This document shows, piece after piece, positions 10,805 through 18,825 of a stretch of DNA of 64,000 nucleotides; the stretch's first letter is position 1; every line of letters begins with the position of its first letter. Source of the DNA: Parabacteroides sp. (GTDB lineage Bacteria; Bacteroidota; Bacteroidia; Bacteroidales; Tannerellaceae); NCBI GenBank assembly GCA_028689545.1, contig JAQVCX010000004.1, positions 1 to 64,000 of the forward strand, read 5' to 3'. The notes beneath the pieces were generated by a model. It saw only the letters and a program-made list of their open reading frames with translations, did no database searches and was not told the DNA's origin. The position numbers and the translations under genes were made by a program.

Positions 10805-11062
10805 ATCCCGGACAGTGCTTCCTTTTCCTCAGAAGTACTGTCCGGGACTCCGGATGATGCTTCTTTTTTTCCGGAAGCACTATCACGGGCTGTGACAGCG
10901 CTTCTTTTTTTCTGGAAGCACTATCCCGGGTTGCGACAGCGCTTCTTTTTTTCCGGAAGCACTATCCCGGGCTGCGACAGCGCTTCCTTTTTTCCGGAAG
11001 CACTATCCCGGGTTGCGACAGGGCTTCCTTTTTTCCGGAAGCACTATCGCGGGTTGCGACAG
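10805..11062. repeat. About 41-bp imperfect tandem repeat containing hairpin-forming GCTTCC...GGAAGC
   Basis: CTATCnCGGG core at 10881, 10921, 10962, 11003 and 11044 (spacing 40/41/41/41 bp), with degenerate flanking copies from about 10805. Confidence 0.9.
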
Positions 11063-11063
11063 G

Positions 11064-13556
11064 TTACATTTGTTGTTCGCTGCCGGCACCTGCGCCGCTA
11101 CCGCTCTTCACATCATCGTTGCTGATGCCTCGTTTCACTTTCTTGATGGCATCTTTCAAGGTACCGAACCGATAGGATACGCTAACCATCAGCATTCGCA
11201 TCGTACGGTAATTGATCTCGCGGCGGAAGAAGGTATCGTCGGAAGAGGTGTTTTCCATCTTCATCCGTTTCCAGAACGGGTTTTGGAAAGAGAGCTGCAC
11301 GGAGAGCTTCTTCTTCAAGAAATCCTTGTTCACGGAGATCCCCGTGAAATAGAACGGGGAGCCTTTGCCCTGCAACTGTATCCACGGGGAGAAATATCCC
11401 CCTTGTACGTTCAAGCGGAAATCCAACGGGAAATTAAACTGCGTGCCGGCGAAGATACGGCCGCTGAATCCACTGTTCGCCATATCGTTCATCTCGCTCT
11501 TCAAATCCGTATAGTCCAGCCCGCCATTCAGATAGATACGGAATAAGGGGACCGGGTTCCAGTTCGCGTATACGAATAAGCCGGTGGATTGTTTCTTGCC
11601 GATATTGCCGTAAGTGGTCTGGAAAACGCCCGGGGCCTCCGGGTTGATAAAGGTATATCGCTCGATGGAATTATTCACGAACGTATAGGTAGCGCTGGCG
11701 TTGACGCTGAACTTCTGGGCGAACATACTATAGTTCAAGTTGATGTTGTTGCTCTTCTCCGAGTCCAGGTTCGGGTTACCGTAGGATATGTTCTGCGGGT
11801 CCGAGTTATTCACGTAAGGATTCAGATACCAGATACCCGGCCGCTGGATACGCATATTGTATCCCAGGCGAAGCTGTTGCGCCATACTCAATTGGTAAGA
11901 GACGGTAGCGTTGGGCACCACGTCGAAGTATTGGGTGTCGAAGTTCATGTCCGGCGCCATCTCGTACTTCACGGCCAAGGAAGTCCCTTCCGCGCGGACA
12001 CCCGCCTTCACGCCAAACTTCTCGAACTTCATCGAATAACCCAGGTAAGCGGAATAGATATGCTGGGTATGGCGGAAATGGCTATCCTTGGAGGTGACAT
12101 CCTCCCATATATTCAGCGAATCGCTGAAAGCGGTACGATCCGTGTTACTCCGGCTCTGGCGGAAGATGTATTTCGCGCCCACCTCCAAGGTCTGGTCCTT
12201 CCAGGTAGGAGTGGTGTAATCCACCTGCCCGGTATGCTCGTTCGTGGAAGCCTTGTTGATGTTGTTTTGCGGATAGCCGAGCCGAGGATTGTAGTTCACC
12301 ACATTCGTTAGATCCGTATAATCCTTGTTGTCATTGGGGGAATGGCTGAAACGATAAGAGACCGTCAGCAACTCATCTTTTTTATGGGTAGAGTGCTGGT
12401 AATCCACGTTCAGGTCCGTAGAGCCAAACGTCTCCGTGCCCTCCGAGTTACGGTTATAATCGTACACCGGATTATGGTTGACATCCTGCATATCCACCTT
12501 GTATTCGGAGAGGTTCGTCATCTTGCCGTGGAATAAGTTCGCCCCCACGGTCAGCAGGTTCAAGGAGTCGATCTCATAGCTACCCTCCAGCGAGCCAAAC
12601 TGGAAGGGGCCGGAGGTTTTCCTGCGCCCGTTTTGCGTCAAGAAATGCTGCCCGTCATTCTCCAAGTCCTCACGCATGGAGACAGACTCATTCCACGGCT
12701 CGCGGTTATAGTTGTAATTGTAATTCGCCGTCAGTCCGAACTTACCCGCCTTTAGGGATACATAGCCGCCGCCACCTACACGGCCTAGCGAGTTGCCGTT
12801 CAGGCGGACCGTACCGGTATACCCCTGCAACGCGTTTTTCGTCGTGATGATATTGATGATACCACCGATACCCTCGGCGTCGTACTTAGCGCCCGGGTCC
12901 GTGATCACCTCTATGTTTTTCACGGAATTGGCCGGCATGCTCTTCAATACCTCGGCGGGATTGTTGCTCAACAGGTTCGAGGGCTTGCCGTTCATATAGA
13001 TCTTGAAGTTCGTGGAGCCTTTCAATTGGATCTGGTCATCCCCGTCGACGGTTACCATCGGCACCTTGCGCAGCATCTCCAACGTGTTGTTGGTCTGCGC
13101 CTCCGGATCATCTTCCAAGCTATAGGTAAGTTTATCGATCTCGGCCTTCACCAAAGGTTTCTGCGCCGTGACCGTCACCTCCCCCAGCCGCTGGTTATCC
13201 TCCTGCATATAGAGCTTCCCCAAATCCAGGCTCCGTTGTTTATCCGAGATCGTAAACGTTTTCTCGGCAGGAGCTTTTCCAATAGATTGCATTGAGATGA
13301 TATATTTCCCGGCACCGCTCAATGGCGCTTGAAACTTACCATCCACATCACACGCCAACAGCTTGACCGGCTTCTCGGGGGTCTTCGCGAAAGCGATTCT
13401 CAACGTCGCGTAGGGCACGGACTCGTTACTCAGCGAATCCATCACCTGTCCCTTAATCGAATAAGGGCCTGTCTTATCCGCCTGTGCGTACAAGGGCAGC
13501 GCGAAGAACAGTACCCATAATAAGGCAAACAATTTCTCTTTCATACATTCTTTCAT
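11064..13556 (-). CDS. Outer membrane beta-barrel / TonB-dependent receptor-like protein
   Basis: Signal peptide; YSIKGQVMDSLSNESVPYATLRI domain; VKNIEVITDPGAKYDAEGIGGIINIITTK plug motif; 830 aa. Confidence 0.92.
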   Translation of the reverse strand: MKECMKEKLFALLWVLFFALPLYAQADKTGPYSIKGQVMDSLSNESVPYATLRIAFAKTPEKPVKLLACDVDGKFQAPLSGAGKYIISMQSIGKAPAEKTFTISDKQRSLDLGKLYMQEDNQRLGEVTVTAQKPLVKAEIDKLTYSLEDDPEAQTNNTLEMLRKVPMVTVDGDDQIQLKGSTNFKIYMNGKPSNLLSNNPAEVLKSMPANSVKNIEVITDPGAKYDAEGIGGIINIITTKNALQGYTGTVRLNGNSLGRVGGGGYVSLKAGKFGLTANYNYNYNREPWNESVSMREDLENDGQHFLTQNGRRKTSGPFQFGSLEGSYEIDSLNLLTVGANLFHGKMTNLSEYKVDMQDVNHNPVYDYNRNSEGTETFGSTDLNVDYQHSTHKKDELLTVSYRFSHSPNDNKDYTDLTNVVNYNPRLGYPQNNINKASTNEHTGQVDYTTPTWKDQTLEVGAKYIFRQSRSNTDRTAFSDSLNIWEDVTSKDSHFRHTQHIYSAYLGYSMKFEKFGVKAGVRAEGTSLAVKYEMAPDMNFDTQYFDVVPNATVSYQLSMAQQLRLGYNMRIQRPGIWYLNPYVNNSDPQNISYGNPNLDSEKSNNINLNYSMFAQKFSVNASATYTFVNNSIERYTFINPEAPGVFQTTYGNIGKKQSTGLFVYANWNPVPLFRIYLNGGLDYTDLKSEMNDMANSGFSGRIFAGTQFNFPLDFRLNVQGGYFSPWIQLQGKGSPFYFTGISVNKDFLKKKLSVQLSFQNPFWKRMKMENTSSDDTFFRREINYRTMRMLMVSVSYRFGTLKDAIKKVKRGISNDDVKSGSGAGAGSEQQM

Positions 13557-13744
13557 TCTATTACTAAATATAATCTTTTCGACTAGAAAATAACCTGTTT
13601 ACGATTTTGTCGTACAAATAACGACATTTATAACGTTCACTTTTCTTTTTTCTTCTAAAGAAGTATGAAAAAAAGACGGGAGGAAAGGGGCATATCCTTC
13701 AATTATCATTACTTTCGCGTACATAATTCTTTAAAATACAATGC

Positions 13745-14387
13745 GATGAGAACTATCTTTTGTGTATTAGCCACTTTGATGTTGGGTCTGGCAAATCTGC
13801 AAGCCCAGGGTTTAAAAGCCATTAAATTGAACGCTCCCGACAAGACCCGAGGCGCTTCGGTGATGAAAGCCTTGGCAAACCGCCATTCCGAGCGTGAGTT
13901 CGCCAACAAGAAACTCAGCCAACAAGATCTCTCCGACTTGCTATGGGCCGCCATCGGCATCAACCGGGCAGACGGGAAACGCACGGCCGCTTCCGCCTTG
14001 AACAAGCAAGACGTAGATGTTTATGTATTGATGGAAGAGGGCGCTTATCTGTATGACCCGAAAGCCCATCAACTGAACCCGGTAGCGGAAGGCGACCACC
14101 GTCCACTGATCGGCGGTAAGCAAACCTCCGTGAACTCAGCCCCCGCTTGTCTATTGATGGTCTCCGATGTTTCCAAATTCGGCAATGTAGGTACACCGCA
14201 ATTACGTGAGCGTTTTGGAGCGTTAGACGCCGGGCTGGTCTCTCAGAATATCGCCCTGTTCTGTTCCGGATGTGGCCTGGTGACAGTTCCCCGAGGCAGC
14301 ATGGAGGCAGACGCTTTGAAAAAAGTATTGAAGCTATCCGACTCCCAAATCCCGATGATTAATCATCCGGTAGGTTACGCTAAATAA
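13745..14387 (+). CDS. SagB/ThcOx-type nitroreductase family protein (secreted)
   Basis: Signal-peptide-like MRTIFCVLATLMLGLANLQAQG; nitroreductase motifs NRHSEREFANKKLSQQDLSDLLWAAIGINR and FCSGCGLVTVPRGS. ORF opens upstream at 13665, but this internal Met fits a signal peptide. Confidence 0.85.
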
Positions 14388-14408
14388 CAGGAGTACCCCC
14401 ATCGCCTC

Positions 14409-14486
14409 ACGGCAGTAGTCGCATAAGCCAACACCACTACTGCCGTAGGCTCACGAGACTACTCTTGATCGCTCACGAGAGTAGTC
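14409..14486. repeat. Two adjacent inverted repeats (acggcagtagt/actactgccgt and gactactct/agagtagtc)
   Basis: Arms 14409-14419/14436-14446 and 14457-14465/14478-14486; second hairpin overlaps the 3' end of the MNT CDS. Confidence 0.75.
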
Positions 14487-14798
14487 CCGATTAAATATAG
14501 ATATCCCTACCCGTTGAATATGCTCCTTTAGTTCCGGATTTCTCAATTCATAAAAAAGAGATAGATCGAATTGATAAGGTAATAATAGATCATCTATCGC
14601 CAATGAGATTTGGTTTAAATCACTTCGCGTTAAACAAGAACCAACCAACGAGATATCCACATCCGAGAAAGGCTTATAATTGCCTTTAGCACGCGAACCA
14701 TAGAGAATGACCTCCTCAATAGGCTCAAAACGAGCGAAAAGCTCTCTCAACTTCCGCAGTTCTATATCACTCAAACCATACTCCATTTCACGAATCAA
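14451..14798 (-). CDS. MNT-type nucleotidyltransferase antitoxin (MntA-like)
   Basis: GSRAKGNYKPFSDVDIS matches GSx10DxD; overlaps the HEPN gene by 4 bp. Confidence 0.9.
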   Translation of the reverse strand: MIREMEYGLSDIELRKLRELFARFEPIEEVILYGSRAKGNYKPFSDVDISLVGSCLTRSDLNQISLAIDDLLLPYQFDLSLFYELRNPELKEHIQRVGISIFNRDYSRERSRVVS

Positions 14799-15229
14799 TT
14801 AAATTCACTTTTCAATATCAACAACATTTTTTCCTCAAAACCGCAAAATAACGGATAATAAATATGCACGATATTTTTATAAATCCCGGAAGCTACGTCA
14901 TTATCATAATTATGAGAAGTCAAGTTACGATCCTCGATCGTCTCCATCCATCGTTTATCCTCTATAAGACCTATCATCAAAGCCTTTCGCATAGCGTCAC
15001 GTGAGCCCCTAATATCCGTATACCCTTGATACTCCGCATAGTCCTTCATCACTTTCCATGCAAGTTCATGCGTATACTCAAAGCGTTGTATCAGTCCTTC
15101 CTGAAGGAGTTCATCTACATCATCCTCAAAAGCCAATCGCCCGGAAACAATGCCCACCGCTTGACCTAATTTAGCTAAAGCCTTACGAAAATTAGAGAAT
15201 CTCTGCGACCAACGTATATCCTGTTCCAT
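14795..15229 (-). CDS. HEPN-domain protein (HepT / HI0074-type nucleotidyltransferase substrate-binding)
   Basis: RNLTSHNY matches Rx4HxY; all-helical 144 aa; paired with MNT gene. Confidence 0.9.
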   Translation of the reverse strand: MEQDIRWSQRFSNFRKALAKLGQAVGIVSGRLAFEDDVDELLQEGLIQRFEYTHELAWKVMKDYAEYQGYTDIRGSRDAMRKALMIGLIEDKRWMETIEDRNLTSHNYDNDVASGIYKNIVHIYYPLFCGFEEKMLLILKSEFN

Positions 15230-15282
15230 ATATAAAAAACTTTAGGATACGAAGATACAGAAAACAGGGGATATTCCCCCAT

Positions 15283-15471
15283 TCATTTATTGAAAAATGC
15301 AAGCCAACCGGTCAAAGCCAGCAACGCGAAGATCACTACCAAGATCGTATTCCCCCAGCGAATCAGGAAAGAAGGCATCTCTCCGATCATGTTGCGTACC
15401 TTCTCGCTACGCAATTCGATACGGTCTTGCTCGGAATCCGCTTTTTTCTTCATCTCATTATAGGTTGCCAT
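15283..15471 (-). CDS. 62-aa single-TM protein resembling the N-terminus of a HlyD-type secretion adaptor
   Basis: ELRSEKVRNMIGEMPSFLIRWGNTILVVIFALLALTGWLAFFNK then stop; starts just downstream of the C39 exporter on the same strand. Confidence 0.55.
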   Translation of the reverse strand: MATYNEMKKKADSEQDRIELRSEKVRNMIGEMPSFLIRWGNTILVVIFALLALTGWLAFFNK

Positions 15472-15475
15472 ATTT

Positions 15476-17686
15476 TTAGTTTCCTAGTTCCAATTGATTC
15501 TTTACTAAGTTGTAATAAGCGCCACCGCGCTTGATTAAGTCCTCATGCGGGCCTACCTCCACGATACGGCCTTTATCCAGTACCACGATTTGATCGGCGT
15601 TGCGCACGGTACTTAATCGATGGGCGACGATTATCACCGTCTTACCCTGGTAAAAGTCCGTCAGATTCTCCACTATAGCACGTTCATTATTCGCGTCCAA
15701 CGAATTCGTCGCCTCATCGAAAAAGAGATAAGAAGGATTCTTATAAACCGCACGGGCTATCAGGATCCGCTGACGCTGGCCTTGGCTTACTCCTTGACCA
15801 TCCGGACCTATCACCGTATTATATTTTAGGGGTAAGCGCTCGATAAATTCCTCTATATTGGCGATACGGGCCGCCAATAATAAGCGAGATTTATCAATCT
15901 CACCGTCATCCACCGCGATATTGCGTGCGATCGATTCAGAGAACAGATAACCGTCTTGCATCACCGCCCCGCATTGCTCACGCCACCATAAAAGGCTGAA
16001 AGATCGCAAATCATTTCCACCTACCCGGATATCGCCTTCTACCGGATTATAGTAGCCCAATAATAACTTGACCAAGGTTGTTTTCCCGCTACCGCTCGTC
16101 CCTACGATCGCCGTAATCTTGCCTCGGGGTATTTTAAGGTTTATCCGCTCCAAGACTTTCGGCGAATGGATGCCCTCATATTGAAACGTCACGTTACGAA
16201 TCTCAATGTCCCTGTCGCTCCCGTTAAAACCGGTTATCATACGTTCCGGCGTCTCCTCTTCTTCCCGATCATGGATCTCGCTCATCCGTTCAAGGCTGAT
16301 CTTCACGTCTTGCCAACTATAGAGGAACTGCACGAACTGTTCCACCGGAGCGTTCAACTGCCCGATAATATACTGTATAGCCAACATCATACCCAACGAC
16401 AGGCTACCCCCGATCACAGCGGTAGCGGCAATTACCGTAATCACGATATTCTTTACCTCATTAATCAAGATACTGCCGGCCTCCTGACTTTGTTGTAATC
16501 GCATCGATTCAATATTCGTCCGAAACAAATCCGCCTGAATATCTTCCCACTCCCAACGCCGACGGCGCTCACAATGCTGAAGCTTGATCTCTTGCATACC
16601 GTTCAATAGCTGCATGGTTTTCGATTGATTACGGGCTCGTTGCTCAAAATAAGTATAGTCCAGCAAACGGCGTTTTTCAAGGAAGAATGTCACCCATACC
16701 GCATATAAGGCGCTACCCAGTACGAAAACAAAGAATATCAATCGATTATAATAAAGCAATACCCCACCGAACACCACGAAGCTGAAAGCGGAAAAAAGCA
16801 CCGTCAATGTCTGAGCCGTAAGGAAACGTTCCACACGCTCATGATCATGGATTCGTTGCAAGAGATCGCCCGTCATTTTCGTATCGAAAAACGACATGGG
16901 TAATCGCATCAGTTTGATCAAGAAATCGGATAACAAGGAGATATTCACCCTCGCACTTATATGCAGTAATATCCAGCGACGGATAAAGTCTACCGAGGCA
17001 CGGCTCAAGACCAGCATTAATTGTCCCGCCAAGATCAGGTAGATCAGATTCAGGTTCTTAGTAGCGATACCTTTATCCACGATCGCTTGGGTCAGGAATG
17101 GAAAGAGCAATTGCAACACGCTTCCCAGCGCAAGCCCCAGCAACAACTGGATAAAGAAACGTTTATAAGGTTTCATATACCCCCAAAGGAAATGAAAAGG
17201 ATCTCTTCCCGTATGGCGTTCATCTTTCCGCTCATAAAAAGCGGGGGTCGGCTGCAAGGCCATTAATATGCCTTTCTCCTCTCCGCTCGAACGGGTACTG
17301 ATCCAAGCGTTACGAAGCTCTTCCTCATCGATACGTAACAAATTCTTTCCGGGATCGGCGATATAAAAAACAGATTTACCATCCCGTTTCTTTTTAACGT
17401 CATATAATACGACAAAATGATCTTGGTTCCAATGGAGGATACAAGGGAAGGGACGTTGCTCCACCATCTTCCCCAAGGTCATTCGTCCACATATCGTACG
17501 GAATCCTATATACTCGGCAGCATCAGCGATACCCAGCATAGAGACCCCTTCCCGGGTAACGACACAAAGGTTTTGCATCGTCTCGGCGGAATACTCCTTG
17601 CCGTGGAACTTGGCGATCATGCGGAGGCAGGTGGCACCGCATTCCATGGAGTCGGGTTGTTGGATGTGAGGGAATTTCAATGCCAT
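15476..17686 (-). CDS. Peptidase-domain (C39) ABC transporter, double-glycine peptide exporter
   Basis: N-terminal C39 motif HIQQPDSMECGATCLRMIAKFHG; TM domain; Walker A GTSGSGKTT, signature VSQGQRQRILIARA, Walker B SYLFFDEAT. ORF opens at 17728; MALKFPHI start chosen by homology to the remnant at 18491. Confidence 0.95.
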   Translation of the reverse strand: MALKFPHIQQPDSMECGATCLRMIAKFHGKEYSAETMQNLCVVTREGVSMLGIADAAEYIGFRTICGRMTLGKMVEQRPFPCILHWNQDHFVVLYDVKKKRDGKSVFYIADPGKNLLRIDEEELRNAWISTRSSGEEKGILMALQPTPAFYERKDERHTGRDPFHFLWGYMKPYKRFFIQLLLGLALGSVLQLLFPFLTQAIVDKGIATKNLNLIYLILAGQLMLVLSRASVDFIRRWILLHISARVNISLLSDFLIKLMRLPMSFFDTKMTGDLLQRIHDHERVERFLTAQTLTVLFSAFSFVVFGGVLLYYNRLIFFVFVLGSALYAVWVTFFLEKRRLLDYTYFEQRARNQSKTMQLLNGMQEIKLQHCERRRRWEWEDIQADLFRTNIESMRLQQSQEAGSILINEVKNIVITVIAATAVIGGSLSLGMMLAIQYIIGQLNAPVEQFVQFLYSWQDVKISLERMSEIHDREEEETPERMITGFNGSDRDIEIRNVTFQYEGIHSPKVLERINLKIPRGKITAIVGTSGSGKTTLVKLLLGYYNPVEGDIRVGGNDLRSFSLLWWREQCGAVMQDGYLFSESIARNIAVDDGEIDKSRLLLAARIANIEEFIERLPLKYNTVIGPDGQGVSQGQRQRILIARAVYKNPSYLFFDEATNSLDANNERAIVENLTDFYQGKTVIIVAHRLSTVRNADQIVVLDKGRIVEVGPHEDLIKRGGAYYNLVKNQLELGN

Positions 17687-17702
17687 TTCCACGTTTTTAT
17701 AA

Positions 17703-17792
17703 TTAATTATTAAAAAGCAATTCACCACAAACCCAAAATTCTCCTTTTAGAACAAAAAGCTCTTCCTTCAACAGCAAATTCTCAGATCCCAT
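17703..17792 (-). pseudogene. Degenerate double-glycine precursor peptide remnant (MGSENLLLKEELFVLKGEFWVCGELLFNN)
   Basis: Aligns with the 22766-22912 product METGDLLSKEELFAIKGGEWIYD...; GG replaced by GE and core truncated; same position relative to the 11-bp repeats. Confidence 0.7.
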
Positions 17793-17844
17793 ATTTACAT
17801 ATTTTTAAACTATCGTAAAAATACAATTAAAATTTCAGACGTTA

Positions 17845-17888
17845 TCTAACAAGTACCTAATTTTCATCTAACAAGAATCTAACAAAAC
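17845..17888. promoter_or_regulatory. Four 11-bp direct repeats (TCTAACAAGTA/CCTAATTTTCA/TCTAACAAGAA/TCTAACAAAAC), putative response-regulator sites
   Basis: Repeats start at 17845, 17856, 17867, 17878; same arrangement found upstream of the intact kinase gene. Confidence 0.7.
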
Positions 17889-17950
17889 AAGAGAAATACA
17901 TATTTTTCAAGATTATTAATTAGCTTCACATCGGAAATAACGAATCTATC

Positions 17951-18052
17951 ATGAAACACTCCATCTATATTGCGACCACTAAGTTTCTAGTCTTAACACT
18001 CAGCCAACGACAAAGTATATATCCATTGGCACTTGAAGTATATCTTCTGTAA
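17951..18052 (+). pseudogene. 5' remnant of a histidine kinase gene paralogous to 23072-24448
   Basis: MKHSIYIATTKFLVLTLSQRQSIYPL... versus MKHSLYIATIMLLVLTLSQGYWLYNI...; flanking DNA also similar. Confidence 0.8.
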
Positions 18053-18154
18053 AAGTTCTAACGCCGTGCTCTCCGGTACAGAGTTATTTATCCGCAGGGA
18101 ATCATACTGTGTTATTGTATATTTCTTAAAAACCGATCACATAGTAGTTCGCTT

Positions 18155-18213
18155 TACTATCTATAGAAACGGCAATTACTATTAATAGAAATACGAAATA
18201 CCATCTATAGAAA
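18155..18213. repeat. Three 22-bp-spaced direct repeats (TACYATYWATAGAAA)
   Basis: TACTATCTATAGAAA at 18155, TACTATTAATAGAAA at 18177, TACCATCTATAGAAA at 18199. Confidence 0.7.
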
Positions 18214-18377
18214 TGGATGCCTTTATCGGCGTTTTTTGATTAACGTCTAATTATCAGACAGGTAAGTTACAACTTCAACATATTGGACTTATTGTATTTT
18301 TTATGAATTATATTTGATGCGGTTACCCTGCCAGAAAATACGCTGAACGTTTTCTGCCCATAAAAGGTATGTGTATA

Positions 18378-18491
18378 TCAACACATGCTGAAGAATGATA
18401 GAGACTCCTTGCCATGGAACTTGGCGATCATGCGAAGGCGGGTGGCACCGCATTCCATGGAGTCGGGTTGTTGGATGTGGGGGAATTGCAT
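18378..18491 (-). pseudogene. 5' remnant of a second C39 ABC exporter gene
   Basis: MQFPHIQQPDSMECGATRLRMIAKFHGKESLSFFSMC* versus intact FPHIQQPDSMECGATCLRMIAKFHGKEYSAET; ~100 bp of near-identical DNA shared with 17585-17690. Confidence 0.88.
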
Positions 18492-18579
18492 ACCAAATAT
18501 GTTTTTATATTCCAATGTCAAAAACTCAACAATCACCTCTTCTCATCATTACCAACATCCTTACCTTATATATTTGTTC

Positions 18580-18825
18580 TTAACCGTATTGAAGTAATAA
18601 GAGATGGATAAAGACACTCTTTTATAGTCCAAATCATTATAAATGATAACAGTATATATTATCAATACGCATATAAGCCTTAGTCCTTCCCGTTGCGAGC
18701 AAATCCGCAGTTCGCATATTTACACGCAGACGATCACCTAAGAATCGCTTGGACACATAGGCATCCCACAAAAATACATCTCCCATATAATCTATCTCTA
18801 TATATCCTTCCGTACTATAAGAGAT
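18580..18825 (-). pseudogene. 3' remnant of an outer-membrane beta-barrel gene
   Basis: Translation ISYSTEGYIEIDYMGDVFLWDAYVSKRFLGDRLRVNMRTADLLATGRTKAYMRIDIYTVIIYNDLDYKRVSLSIS then frameshift (other frame gives SYYFNTVKNKYIR); resembles C-terminal strands of OMP barrel proteins; no start codon. Confidence 0.65.

Noticed and set aside
10805-11062. Possible CRISPR array
   Set aside because: Contiguous 41-bp tandem units without variable spacers.
18385-18611. Three overlapping plus-strand ORFs (62-70 aa)
   Set aside because: Same DNA is clearly the antisense exporter 5' remnant; ORFs are incidental.
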